The notes beneath the pieces are model-generated. The model did not search any database. It was not told where the DNA came from and was given only the letters and a program-made list of their open reading frames with translations. Of a stretch of DNA of 64,000 nucleotides, positions 19,201-27,853 are shown piece after piece (position 1 is the first letter of the stretch; every line of letters starts with the position of its first letter). This DNA comes from DYJB01 sp963777165 (GTDB taxonomy: Bacteria; Chloroflexota; Anaerolineae; Anaerolineales; E44-bin32): assembly GCA_963777165.1 (NCBI GenBank), contig CAVZPO010000023.1, positions 1-64,000 of the forward strand, given 5' to 3'. Both the position numbers and the translations under genes were made by a program.

Positions 19201-20636
19201 TCGATGAAGAGTTCGTACTCCCGCTCGCCTGCGAACATTAGCTTGTAGCGAGAAACAACGAACGGAAGCTGGCTGGAGAAGACCTTGCTGGTGAGATCAG
19301 AAAACGCAACCTCGTCGGTGTACCCGGCCGTCAGAGGGATCAGCGTCAGATCGGTGTCCTTAAGGGTGTTGTCCATAACGGTGCGCACAAACTCCTCGAA
19401 GGCAGCATCGATCCCGGGAACGGCTGCCAGCGCGGCCATCTGGGCAGCGTACGTGGGTGTGGTCGGCATCTCGTGCAGCATGTCGATCACCCCATTCACT
19501 CCGATGCGGTCGCCCATGAATTGGAAGAATGCGAAGGTCTCGTGGCTCATGTAGATCAGGGAGGTGTCGGTCGATCGGCTGGAGAAGGGAGGCGCGAAAC
19601 GGTGCTCGTAATTTACGCTTGGGTAGACCAGGTTGCTGAAGTACTCGGCCGTCCCCTCCGACCACCATTTCTGTTCCTGGCGAATTCCCGTCCCAAGGAG
19701 TTGCTGAGTGAGGTTCTGGGCCTGGTAACAGTGGAAAACCGCATGGGCTATGCTCTGCCTGTACTCGTCTGGCTCCATGGCCAATGCGGTGGGATAGATG
19801 ATCACCGGACAGGCATCCGTGCCGGGCCGGAAGGAACGGTAGATGGTCTCGACCGCCATATCCAAGCCCCAACCATCCTGGTTCAGCGTGGTGAAGACGA
19901 AATAGATGGGCGGGATTTCGAGGCCGAATTCCTGGAATGTGGAAATAGACTCAGTACCGGCGAGGACCGTATCCAGGTAGTACGGAAACTTGCTGTCATC
20001 CCCCTCCCAGGCCAGCGGGTAGAACACCCCGAATTCCGAACCGCCGACACGTTGATAGAAGAAGAGGAAGCACGGGAATCTCGTTGTCGTGCTCTCCAGA
20101 GGGAAGCCGTCGGACCAAAGATCCTCACACTTCAGATAGTCTTGGTTTACCGGGGCTGCCACCTTGGGACTGCGGGCGGAGGCCTGCTCGTCCGGGATCG
20201 AATACCGTTCGAGTGCTTCCTGGGAAGGGACGATGATATTCAGCAGGCGGTTGAGCTCGTCTTTGGTGGCCTGATCGGTCCCTGTCTGCAAGTATCCACC
20301 CGCCATCTGAAGGATGCCGGTGCCCTCGGTCTCAAGGACACCCGGTCCCAGGTCCGCCTGGCTGGCCGGGATCTCACCTGCAAACAGGCTGAGCATGGTC
20401 ACCAGGCCCGATTCCAGGGTCCACTCGCCGGAGTCGATCTTCGCCTCCAGAAAGTCTGTATAGCCGGATGGCAAAGCCTCGGGCTCCGCGGTCGGAGCTG
20501 CAGTGGCGAACACTGGCTCAGAGGTTGCCGTCGGGGCAACGGTACTTGCCTCTGGCGTAGCCGCCTCAGGCGACGCACAGCTTGCCAATGAAAGGATGAA
20601 GGCCATAGAGAGTAAGTTCGCGATCGCCTTCTTCAC
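19194..20636 (-). CDS. Lipoprotein with a gluzincin-like fold but altered HExxH motif
   Basis: I chose GTG 20,636: GGAG sits 6 bases before it and the product begins with a lipoprotein signal, KKAIANLLSMAFILSLASC, with lipobox LASC. A Pro/Thr/Glu-rich linker of about 45 residues follows. The rest is a metallopeptidase-like domain with SIAHAVFHCYQ, then WWSEGTAEYFSN. In active relatives this reads HExxH...E; here the catalytic Glu is Ala (HAVFH) while both His and the downstream Glu stay. It may be a pseudo-protease or a metal-binding surface protein. The C-terminus FAGEREYELFIEF ends close to the suspected junction, so it may be incomplete. Confidence 0.65.
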   Translation of the reverse strand: MKKAIANLLSMAFILSLASCASPEAATPEASTVAPTATSEPVFATAAPTAEPEALPSGYTDFLEAKIDSGEWTLESGLVTMLSLFAGEIPASQADLGPGVLETEGTGILQMAGGYLQTGTDQATKDELNRLLNIIVPSQEALERYSIPDEQASARSPKVAAPVNQDYLKCEDLWSDGFPLESTTTRFPCFLFFYQRVGGSEFGVFYPLAWEGDDSKFPYYLDTVLAGTESISTFQEFGLEIPPIYFVFTTLNQDGWGLDMAVETIYRSFRPGTDACPVIIYPTALAMEPDEYRQSIAHAVFHCYQAQNLTQQLLGTGIRQEQKWWSEGTAEYFSNLVYPSVNYEHRFAPPFSSRSTDTSLIYMSHETFAFFQFMGDRIGVNGVIDMLHEMPTTPTYAAQMAALAAVPGIDAAFEEFVRTVMDNTLKDTDLTLIPLTAGYTDEVAFSDLTSKVFSSQLPFVVSRYKLMFAGEREYELFIEF

Positions 20637-20752
20637 GATTAGCTCCAGTCGTTTCAGTCGATTCGTGGGTGATTGGCGAAGTGGCATTCTTGTGAAAGAT
20701 TTCTCCCCCAGCCCCGGTTCCCTGCGCGCCGATGCGCCGCTTAAGTAGAGCT

Positions 20753-20780
20753 ATTGTAGCATAATTGTCATAATTGGCAC
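20753..20780 (-). promoter_or_regulatory. Promoter of the lipoprotein gene
   Basis: On the minus strand GTGCCA (20,775-20,780) and TACAAT (20,753-20,758) are separated by 16 bases. The -10 is strong. Transcription would begin near 20,746, about 110 bp before the GTG start. Confidence 0.45.
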
Positions 20781-21300
20781 TTGCTGATGGTCCAGCCATA
20801 GGTCCCCCTGATGGTCGAAATGGGCCATCGATTTTGGAGGCGGGGTACCCCCCAAAGGCCTGCCGTGACACCTGAGAGAACCGTCTCCCTTCGGTAGCAT
20901 CCCAGCTGAGGGAGTACGGCCATGGCAATGTCCGGATAGGAGCAGGTAGAATTCCAGTGGGGCCACCCCGCCGTCCGCATTCAGCTTGGAGCCCTCGAAT
21001 GGAAAGGAGGTCTTTGACCGGGCCTCATCCTGGCAGGCTGCGGATGCTCGCCAGCCGCGGTCGGGGCTCCTGCTCCGGTCCCTTCCGCTGCGGCCGCGTG
21101 ACTTCATTGCTTGGAGATGCTCCCGTTGGAAGGAGAATTCTCTCGGAGGGGCGGGGGCAGGGGGTGAGCACGAGTGGGGGTTTGCCCTGCGCGCCCCCAA
21201 TCGATAGCGGATGCCCTGCCGTAGCCAGGTCCGTTCCCTTTGCCCTGCAGGATCTGCAGGTGCGAGCTGAGAGCCTGCATCAACAACTTAGAGGTGAGGA
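20781..21300. other. Intergenic region upstream of proC
   Basis: About 520 bases without a convincing gene. It is rich in G and purine runs. No tRNA, riboswitch or terminator was recognised. It must hold the proC promoter, which I could not place. Confidence 0.35.
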
Positions 21301-22143
21301 ATGTTCGAAGGTGAGAAGTTTGCGTTCATCGGTCCCGGGGTGATGGCGGAGGCGATGCTGCATGGCTTGCTCGATCGTGCCGGGGTCAACCCGGACAGCC
21401 TGACCGCCAGCGGCCCGCGCCCCGAGCGACTGCGCGAGCTTGCCGAACGCTACGGGATTGGCATCACCACCGATAACCGGGCGGCGGCGTCTGCGGCGAC
21501 GGTCGTCGTGATGAGCGTCAAGCCGCAGAGTCTGCCCGGCGTACTCGAAGGACTGCAGGGGGGAATCCCCGCCGGGGCGCTTGTCCTGTCGATCGTTGCC
21601 GGCGCGCGCCTGAGCGACCTGGCCGGCAAGCTCGCCCATGCCGCGGCGGTGCGCGCCATGCCCAACACTCCTGCCCAGATCGGGCAGGGGATCACCGTCT
21701 GGACGGCCACCGATGCCGTCAGCCCCGCCCAGCGCGAGATCGCCCGACAGGTCCTCGAGTGCCTGGGGAAGGAGATCTTCGCTGCGGACGAGGATGAGCT
21801 CGACATGGCGACCGCGCTCTCCGGCACGGGGCCGGCCTATGCCTTCCTGTTCATGGAAGCGATGGTCGACGCCGGCGTCCACCTTGGCTTCCCGCGTCGG
21901 ATCGCCGAGCAGTTGGTCGTCCAAACGCTCAAGGGATCGGTGGCGTACTACGAGAGCTCTCCCAGCCATCTGGCGCGGCTGCGCAACCAGGTCACATCCC
22001 CGGCGGGGACCACGGCCGCCGCACTCTACTACCTGGAGAAGGCGGGCTTCCGGCCGGCCATCTCGCGCGCCATCTGGGCCGCTTACGAGCGGTCGGTGCA
22101 GCTCGGGCGCGGGCAGAAACGAGCGCCCGTTGGCCCGGATTGA
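21301..22143 (+). CDS. proC: Pyrroline-5-carboxylate reductase
   Basis: The enzyme makes the last step of proline synthesis, reducing pyrroline-5-carboxylate with NAD(P)H. The 280-residue protein opens with the Rossmann segment FAFIGPGVMAEAML (GxGxMA-type), continues with VVMSVKPQSLPGVLEGL and VRAMPNTPAQIGQGITVW, and has the substrate-binding segment ALSGTGPAYAFLFMEAM followed by VTSPAGTTAAALYYLEKAGF. Length is normal. ATG 21,301 follows AGAGGTGAGG. It precedes the ATP synthase operon by 180 bp that contain a separate promoter, so it is probably a separate unit. Confidence 0.95.
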   Translation: MFEGEKFAFIGPGVMAEAMLHGLLDRAGVNPDSLTASGPRPERLRELAERYGIGITTDNRAAASAATVVVMSVKPQSLPGVLEGLQGGIPAGALVLSIVAGARLSDLAGKLAHAAAVRAMPNTPAQIGQGITVWTATDAVSPAQREIARQVLECLGKEIFAADEDELDMATALSGTGPAYAFLFMEAMVDAGVHLGFPRRIAEQLVVQTLKGSVAYYESSPSHLARLRNQVTSPAGTTAAALYYLEKAGFRPAISRAIWAAYERSVQLGRGQKRAPVGPD

Positions 22144-22152
22144 GCCTCTCGA

Positions 22153-22170
22153 TTGTGAATGACTTTACAA
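22153..22170. promoter_or_regulatory. Rex-type operator TTGTGAA-TGAC-TTTACAA
   Basis: The 18-base site matches the known Rex consensus TTGTGAAnnnnTTCACAA at 13 of 14 specified bases. It overlaps the -35 box of the atpA promoter, as expected of a repressor site, and the rex gene is in the same window just after the operon. Confidence 0.7.
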
Positions 22171-22192
22171 AACAGAGCGGTTCAGTTATCAT
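22164..22192 (+). promoter_or_regulatory. Promoter of the ATP synthase operon
   Basis: The -35 TTTACA (22,164-22,169) and -10 TATCAT (22,187-22,192) are separated by exactly 17 bases. Transcription would start near 22,199, leaving a leader of about 120 bases before atpA. The right half of the Rex-type operator overlaps the -35. Confidence 0.6.
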
Positions 22193-22321
22193 TCGGCGGT
22201 TCATCGCGTAGCGCACGAGGGCAGCAGTGCGCAACCGGCGCGGGCAGGTCCGTCGGGCCGCGGCATGCATGGGGCCGCAGTCGGCGCCTGCCCGAAGAGT
22301 CTAACCCCCCGTCCTGGAGGC

Positions 22322-23989
22322 ATGATGACGGACCCGCTCCAGAACCTGTCCTCTGAGCTACTCCGCCAGATCGAAGCGTTCTCCCCGATCGTCGAGATCA
22401 AGAACATCGGGACTGTCCTGGAATCCGGGGATGGGATCGCTCGCGTCTCCGGCCTGGCCGACGTGCGCTCTCAGGAGCTCGTCCAGTTTTCCAACGGCGT
22501 GATGGGCATCGCTTTCAACCTTGAGGCAGACGCCGTCGGTGTCATCGTGATGGGCGACTATGCCGGGATCGAAGAAGGGATGACGGTCTCCGCCACGGGC
22601 CGCATCGCCTCCGTCCCGGTGGGAGACGCGCTGGTGGGCAGGGTGGTGAACGCGCTGGGGCAGCCGATCGATGGAAAGGGGCCGGTGCAGTCGTCCACCT
22701 ACCGGCCGATCGAGCGCATTGCGCCGGGCGTCGTCCGCCGGCAGGACGTCGACACGCCGGTGCAGACGGGCATCACCGCCATCGACGCCATGATCCCGAT
22801 CGGCCGCGGCCAGCGGGAGCTGATCATTGGCGACCGCCAGACGGGCAAGACGGCGATCGCCATCGATACCATCATCAACCAGAAGGGCAAGGGCCTGATC
22901 TGCATCTACGTTGCCATCGGGCAGAAGCGCGCCGCGGTCGCACGGAGCGTCGCCACGCTGGAGCGCCATGGCGCCATGGAGCACACGGTGGTCGTGGTGG
23001 CGGCGGCCGACGAGCCGGCGGCCTTGCAGTACATCGCGCCGTATGCCGGCTGCGCCATCGGTGAGGAGTTCCTCGAGAGCGGGCGCGACGCACTGGTCGT
23101 GTACGACGACCTGTCCAAGCACGCCTGGGCCTACCGGCAGGTCTCACTGCTGTTGCGCCGACCGCCCGGCCGCGAGGCCTATCCGGGCGATGTGTTCTAT
23201 CTCCACAGCCGGCTGCTCGAACGGGCGGTGCGCATGGCCGACCGATATGTCCTGGCGAAGGCGGGCACCGACGGGGACGCCGAGGCGGGTCAGTCCGTCG
23301 ACGGGAAGGTGTTTGACGGACCCATGGCGCGTCACGACGCCGAGCTGGCCCTTAAGGCCGCCGACGGCTCGAAGGTGCGCCTGGCCAAGGTGCGCGGGTC
23401 GGGCGGCTCCCTGACGGCTCTGCCGATCATCGAGACGCTGCTCGGCGACGTCTCGGCTTACATCCCGACCAACGTGATCTCGATCACCGATGGCCAGATC
23501 TACCTGGAGAGCGACTTGTTCTACGCCGGCATCCGCCCGGCGATCAACGTCGGCCTTTCCGTGTCACGCGTCGGAGGCTCGGCGCAGGTGCGCGCCATGC
23601 GCCAGGTGGCGGGCAAGCTGCGCCTCGACATGGCCCAGTTTCGCGAGGTGGCGGCCTTCGCGCAGTTCGGCTCGGACCTGGACAAGGCCACCCAGGCGCA
23701 GCTCAACCGGGGCCAGCGACTGCAGGAGATCCTCAAGCAGCCGCAGTACCAGCCCATGTCGCTCGAGCACCAGGTGGTCTCCCTGTTCGCAGGCACGAAC
23801 GGTTACGCCGACGCGGTGCCCGCAACCGGCGTCAAGGCATGGCAGGCGGCGATGCTGCGCAGTTTCGAGACCTCCCACGCCGAGCTGCTGGCCGACATCG
23901 CCGATCGAAAGCAGATCACAGGCGAGACCGAGGCCAAAGTTCGACAGGCGCTCGACGCCTTCAACCGCACCTGGCAGGCGGTCGCCTGA
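22322..23989 (+). CDS. atpA: F1 ATP synthase subunit alpha with an insertion
   Basis: This is the non-catalytic nucleotide-binding subunit of the F1 head. Walker A is GDRQTGKTAIAIDTI, and PIGRGQRELIIGDRQ, YDDLSKHAWAYRQVSLLLRR and SAYIPTNVISITDGQIYLES are highly conserved. ATG 22,322 follows CTGGAGG. The protein has about 556 residues against 500-510 for most bacteria. The excess is an insertion of about 45 residues between LLERAVRMADRYV and GSGGSLTALPIIET, roughly residues 310-355, rich in Asp, Gly and Lys. It begins the gene order atpA-G-D-C; no delta, b, c or a subunit gene is upstream. Confidence 0.96.
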   Translation: MMTDPLQNLSSELLRQIEAFSPIVEIKNIGTVLESGDGIARVSGLADVRSQELVQFSNGVMGIAFNLEADAVGVIVMGDYAGIEEGMTVSATGRIASVPVGDALVGRVVNALGQPIDGKGPVQSSTYRPIERIAPGVVRRQDVDTPVQTGITAIDAMIPIGRGQRELIIGDRQTGKTAIAIDTIINQKGKGLICIYVAIGQKRAAVARSVATLERHGAMEHTVVVVAAADEPAALQYIAPYAGCAIGEEFLESGRDALVVYDDLSKHAWAYRQVSLLLRRPPGREAYPGDVFYLHSRLLERAVRMADRYVLAKAGTDGDAEAGQSVDGKVFDGPMARHDAELALKAADGSKVRLAKVRGSGGSLTALPIIETLLGDVSAYIPTNVISITDGQIYLESDLFYAGIRPAINVGLSVSRVGGSAQVRAMRQVAGKLRLDMAQFREVAAFAQFGSDLDKATQAQLNRGQRLQEILKQPQYQPMSLEHQVVSLFAGTNGYADAVPATGVKAWQAAMLRSFETSHAELLADIADRKQITGETEAKVRQALDAFNRTWQAVA

Positions 23990-24006
23990 GTCCGGAGCGC
24001 TGAGCG

Positions 24007-24906
24007 ATGCCTTCCGCCCGGGAGATGCGCTCCCGCATCCGCAGCGTCGGCAACATCGCCCAGGTTACGCGCGCCCTGCAGGCGGTCAGCGCCAGTCGAG
24101 CGCGCAAGGCCGAGCAGGCGGTGGCGGCCACTCGGCCGTACGCCTCCAAGGCCTGGCAGGTGCTGCAGCACCTTTCGAACCAACCCGGCCGTAGGTACCT
24201 GCACCCGCTCCTGACCGAACGCGCCGAACGGCGGCGGATCCTGGTGGTGCTGGTCACCAGTGATCGGGGATTATGCGGCGCCTACAACATCAACGTGGTG
24301 CGTTTCGCACTCGATCAATTCCGCCAGGCCGAGGCGGAGGTACGCTACGTGGTCATCGGCCGCAAGGGCCGCGAGATGCTCGTCCGACGCCGCGGGCAGC
24401 TGCGGGCGGAGTTCAGCGGCCTGCCGGCCGAGCCGGCCTTTGCGGATGTCTCGGCCATCGGCCGGCTGACGGTGGACGATTTCCTCAGTGGGCAGGCGGA
24501 TCAGGTGCACCTGGTCTACACCGACTACGTCAACCTGCTGACCCAGATCCCGCGCCAGGTCAAGCTGCTGCCGTTGGAACTCGAAACGCGCGGCGGACGG
24601 GTGTCGGAGTTTGCCGGGGAATCGCTGCGACCTTCGGCCTACATCTACGAGCCGGGCGAGACCGAGCTCCTCGATCAGCTTGTCCCGCGCTTCACGGCGC
24701 TGCAGGTGTTTCAGGCGATTCTGGAGTCGCAGGCCAGCGAGCACGCTGCCCGCATGGTGGCGATGCGCAACGCCACCGAGAACGCCAAGGAACTGGTCTC
24801 GGCGCTGCGGCTCGACTACAACAAGGTCCGCCAGCAGGTGATCACCAGCGACATGTTGGATATCGCCGGCGGAGCGGAAGCGTTGGCACAGACCCGCCGG
24901 GAATAG
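24007..24906 (+). CDS. atpG: F1 ATP synthase subunit gamma
   Basis: The 299-residue protein is the rotating central stalk. Its N-terminus MPSAREMRSRIRSVGNIAQV and C-terminus MRNATENAKELVSALRLDYN, with a final DMLDIAGGAEAL, are the two conserved helices that form the coiled coil inside the alpha/beta ring. The Rossmann-like middle carries VTSDRGLCGAYNINV. It starts 17 bp after atpA and ends 24 bp before atpD, which fits one transcript. Length is slightly above the bacterial norm of about 290. Confidence 0.95.
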   Translation: MPSAREMRSRIRSVGNIAQVTRALQAVSASRARKAEQAVAATRPYASKAWQVLQHLSNQPGRRYLHPLLTERAERRRILVVLVTSDRGLCGAYNINVVRFALDQFRQAEAEVRYVVIGRKGREMLVRRRGQLRAEFSGLPAEPAFADVSAIGRLTVDDFLSGQADQVHLVYTDYVNLLTQIPRQVKLLPLELETRGGRVSEFAGESLRPSAYIYEPGETELLDQLVPRFTALQVFQAILESQASEHAARMVAMRNATENAKELVSALRLDYNKVRQQVITSDMLDIAGGAEALAQTRRE

Positions 24907-24930
24907 TCCGGCGATTGGACGGAGGCGTGC

Positions 24931-26334
24931 ATGGGTAGGTCGATCGGAACCGTGGTGCAGGTCCAGGGCGGCGTGGTGGACTGTGAATTCCCCCCCAACC
25001 AGCTCCCGGAGATGTTCGAGGCTGTGGAGGTCGAGCGGCCGGACGCCGAACCGCTGGTGCTGGAAGTGCAGCGCCACCTGGGCGATCACCGCGTGCGCAC
25101 CGTGGCCATGGACAGCACCGACGGACTCCCGCGGGGCGCCACGGCCGTGGCCCTCGGCACGCCCATCCTCGTTCCGGTAGGCGAGGCCGCACTGGGGCGG
25201 GTGTTCAACGTGCTCGGCCGGCCGATCGACGGCAAGGGGCCGGTGGACACGCGCCTGACCTACCCGATCCACCGCCCGGCGCCGGCCTTCGCCGATCAGT
25301 CGCGGCGGGTCGAGGTCTTCGAAACGGGGCTCAAGGTCATCGATCTGATCGCGCCGTTCACCCGCGGCGGGAAGACCGGCGTGTTCGGCGGCGCCGGGGT
25401 CGGCAAGACGATCATCATTCAGGAACTGATCCGCTCCATCGCCACCGTCCACAAGGGCAACTCGGTCTTCGCGGGCATCGGCGAGCGCACGCGCGAGGGG
25501 ACGCAGATGTACCGCGAGATGATCGAGTCCGGCGTGCTCAAGGATACCGTGCTGGTCTACGGCCAGATGAACGAGCCGCCGGGTGTACGGCTGCGCGTGG
25601 GTTTGACGGCGCTGACCATGGCGGAGTACTTCCGCGACCAGGGCCGCGATGTGCTGCTGTTTATCGACAACATCTTCCGCTTCAGCATGTCCGGCTCCGA
25701 GGTCTCGGCGCTGCTCGGGCGTATGCCGTCGGCCGTCGGCTACCAGCCGACACTGGCGACCGAAATGGGCGAACTGCAGGAGCGCATCACCTCGACCCGC
25801 ACCGGATCGATCACCTCGATGCAGGCCGTGTACGTCCCGGCCGACGACTACTCCGATCCGGCGCCGGTGGCGACCTTCACCCACCTCGACGCCACCATCG
25901 CGCTGGAGCGCTCGATCGTTGAGAAGGGAATCTACCCGGCGGTCGACCCGCTGTCGTCCACGTCGCGCATCCTCGACCCGGTGATCGTGGGCGAGGAACA
26001 CTACGCCACTGCCCGCGAGGTCCAGCGCGTGCTCCAGCGCTACAAGGACCTGCAGGACATCATCGCCATCCTGGGCATCGATGAGCTGGGCGAGGATGAC
26101 AAACTGCTGGTGGCGCGCGCCCGCAAGATCGAGCGCTTCTTCTCGCAGCCAATGTCGGTTGCCGAGCAGTTCACGGGCCGGCCGGGGCGTTATGTCCCGC
26201 TGACGGAGACCATCCGCGGCTTCCGCGAGATCCTCGACGGCAAGCACGACGACCTGCCGGAGCAGGCCTTCCTGCTGGTCGGGACGATCGAGGATGCGGT
26301 CGAGCAGGCCGAGCGGCTGGCCGCCGCGGCCTGA
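24931..26334 (+). CDS. atpD: F1 ATP synthase subunit beta
   Basis: This is the catalytic subunit of F1, 467 residues long. Walker A is GGAGVGKTIIIQELIRS, the catalytic Glu lies in GIGERTREGTQMYREM, Walker B is DVLLFIDNIFRFSMSGSEVS, and the catch-loop region AVYVPADDYSDPAPVATFTH is standard. GRIFNVLGRPID-like GRVFNVLGRPIDGKGPVD is present near residue 90. No unusual insertions or missing residues were seen. It follows atpG in the usual order. Confidence 0.97.
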   Translation: MGRSIGTVVQVQGGVVDCEFPPNQLPEMFEAVEVERPDAEPLVLEVQRHLGDHRVRTVAMDSTDGLPRGATAVALGTPILVPVGEAALGRVFNVLGRPIDGKGPVDTRLTYPIHRPAPAFADQSRRVEVFETGLKVIDLIAPFTRGGKTGVFGGAGVGKTIIIQELIRSIATVHKGNSVFAGIGERTREGTQMYREMIESGVLKDTVLVYGQMNEPPGVRLRVGLTALTMAEYFRDQGRDVLLFIDNIFRFSMSGSEVSALLGRMPSAVGYQPTLATEMGELQERITSTRTGSITSMQAVYVPADDYSDPAPVATFTHLDATIALERSIVEKGIYPAVDPLSSTSRILDPVIVGEEHYATAREVQRVLQRYKDLQDIIAILGIDELGEDDKLLVARARKIERFFSQPMSVAEQFTGRPGRYVPLTETIRGFREILDGKHDDLPEQAFLLVGTIEDAVEQAERLAAAA

Positions 26335-26364
26335 CGCGCCGCTTCGGCGACGACGGGAGACCCC

Positions 26365-26820
26365 ATGGCACTGCGGTGTGAGATCGCCACCCAGGACAAG
26401 CTGCTCTTCGAGGGGCAGGTCGACATGGTTGTGGCGCCAGGCAGCGAGGGCGAGATGGGCATCTTGCCCAATCATGCGCCGTTGCTCACCACGCTGGGGT
26501 TCGGCGTGCTGCGCGTCCGCCAGGGGGCCGTCGAGCACGCGTTTACGATTGCCGGCGGCTTCATGGAGGTCCAGCCGGAAGTCGTGACCGTGCTGGCGGA
26601 TGTCGGCGAGAACGTCGACGAGATCGACCTGGCGCGCGCCCAGGAGGCCCGCTCCCGGGCCGAGACGATGCTCAAGTCCGTCACCCCGGCCGACGCCGAT
26701 CGTTACCAGGCGCTCGAGGACGCGCTGCGCCGCTCGACGCTGCGCCTGGAAGCTGCCCGGCGCTACCGGCGCGCGGGGCGGGCCGGCCTGCGGCCGCCGC
26801 GCACACCTGAAGAAAGCTGA
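26365..26820 (+). CDS. atpC: F1 ATP synthase subunit epsilon
   Basis: The 151-residue protein is the regulatory subunit that contacts gamma and the c-ring. Its beta-sandwich part has CEIATQDKLLFEGQVDMVVA and GSEGEMGILPNHAPLLTTLG. The C-terminal part has two helices, ending in a basic tail (RRYRRAGRAGLRPPRTPEES) longer than usual. ATG 26,365 is 30 bp after atpD. The next gene starts 3 bp after the stop, so that gene belongs to the same transcript. Confidence 0.93.
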   Translation: MALRCEIATQDKLLFEGQVDMVVAPGSEGEMGILPNHAPLLTTLGFGVLRVRQGAVEHAFTIAGGFMEVQPEVVTVLADVGENVDEIDLARAQEARSRAETMLKSVTPADADRYQALEDALRRSTLRLEAARRYRRAGRAGLRPPRTPEES

Positions 26821-26823
26821 CCC

Positions 26824-27831
26824 ATGGCCCTTTTTGGCCGCGACCTGGGGATCGACCTCGGCACGATCAACACGCTGATCTGCGAAGGCGGCGATATCGT
26901 TCTGCACGAGCCGACGGTGGTCGCCATCGACGTCGATGAATTGAAGATCGTCGAAGTCGGGCAGGCGGCGCGCGAGATGGACGGCCGAGTCCCGGAGACC
27001 ATTCAGGTCATGCGTCCGCTGCGCCATGGCGTGATCGCCGATTTCGAGGTCACCCAGCGCATGCTGGGACACTTCATCGAGAAGGCCTGCGGCCCGACGC
27101 GGCTGTTCAAACCGCGGGTGATGATCACCGTACCGTACGGGGTGACGAGCGTCGAGAGCCGCGCCGTCCACGAGGCGGCGCTGCAGGCCGGCAGCCGCGA
27201 CGTGCACCTGATCCAGCAGCCGCTGGCGGCAGCGATCGGCGTGGGGCTGCCGGTTGCGACGCCGTCGGGCAACATGGTCGTGCAGCTGGGCGGGGGCGTG
27301 ACCCAGGCGGCGGTGCTGGCGATGAGCGGCATCGTCTCGGCCGATGCCGTGCGCATCGCCGGCAACGAGTTGGATGAGGCGATCGCCGTGTACGTGCGCA
27401 AGAAGTACGGCCTGATTATCGGGCAGCGCACCGCAGCCGAAGCCAAGATCCGCATCGGCGCCGCCGTCCCGCAGGACGAGGATCGGTCGATCGAGGTCCA
27501 GGGTCAGGATCAGGTGACCAGCCTGCCGCGCCCCGTCGTGCTGACGACGCACGAGCTGGTCGAGGCCATTCAGGAAACGCTGCACCTGATGCTGGCCGCG
27601 GTGCGCAATGTCCTCGAACGGACGCCGCCCGAGCTCGCCTCGGACATCATCGATAAGGGGATGGTGGTGTGCGGCGGGACGGCGCTGTTGCGCGGGATGG
27701 ACAAGTGGTTGACGCGCGAGACGGGCATCCCGGCCTATCTGGCCGAAGAGCCGGTGGCGTGCGTGGCGAAGGGTGCGGCCAAAGCCTTGACGATGCTCGA
27801 ACGACTGCGCAGGGCCCTGCCGCCGGTTTAG
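26824..27831 (+). CDS. MreB-family protein with altered ATPase residues
   Basis: The 335-residue protein aligns along its whole length with MreB: GIDLGTINTLIC (phosphate 1), VMRPLRHGVIADFEVTQRML, VMITVPYGVTSVESRAVHEA, and DKGMVVCGGTALLRGMDKWL (adenosine region). Two catalytic places differ. MreB has an Asp in VDIGGGTTE; here it is VQLGGGVTQ. MreB has LIEEPMAAAIGAGLPV; here it is LIQQPLAAAIGVGLPV. Losing the phosphate-2 Asp and the catalytic Glu pair predicts weak or absent ATP hydrolysis. It starts 3 bp after atpC and is followed by a hairpin, so it is the last gene of the ATP synthase operon. A scaffold or regulatory role is possible. Confidence 0.85.
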   Translation: MALFGRDLGIDLGTINTLICEGGDIVLHEPTVVAIDVDELKIVEVGQAAREMDGRVPETIQVMRPLRHGVIADFEVTQRMLGHFIEKACGPTRLFKPRVMITVPYGVTSVESRAVHEAALQAGSRDVHLIQQPLAAAIGVGLPVATPSGNMVVQLGGGVTQAAVLAMSGIVSADAVRIAGNELDEAIAVYVRKKYGLIIGQRTAAEAKIRIGAAVPQDEDRSIEVQGQDQVTSLPRPVVLTTHELVEAIQETLHLMLAAVRNVLERTPPELASDIIDKGMVVCGGTALLRGMDKWLTRETGIPAYLAEEPVACVAKGAAKALTMLERLRRALPPV

Positions 27832-27853
27832 GACTGATCGAATTGCGATTTTC

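Noticed and set aside
20688..20705. TTGTGAAAGATTTCTCCC as a second Rex site
   Set aside because: The right half matches only TTC of TTCACAA, and its place in the leader of the lipoprotein gene is not a promoter position.
20830..20860. GGGGGGTACCCCGC on the minus strand as a T-box antiterminator
   Set aside because: It resembles the T-box core only loosely. No specifier stem, terminator or tRNA-related gene was found.
24271..27585. A 1,104-codon open frame on the minus strand across atpG, atpD, atpC and the MreB-like gene
   Set aside because: It is antisense to four well-conserved genes and is His/Arg/Asp-rich in a way that reflects high-GC codon bias. It has no motif or ribosome site.
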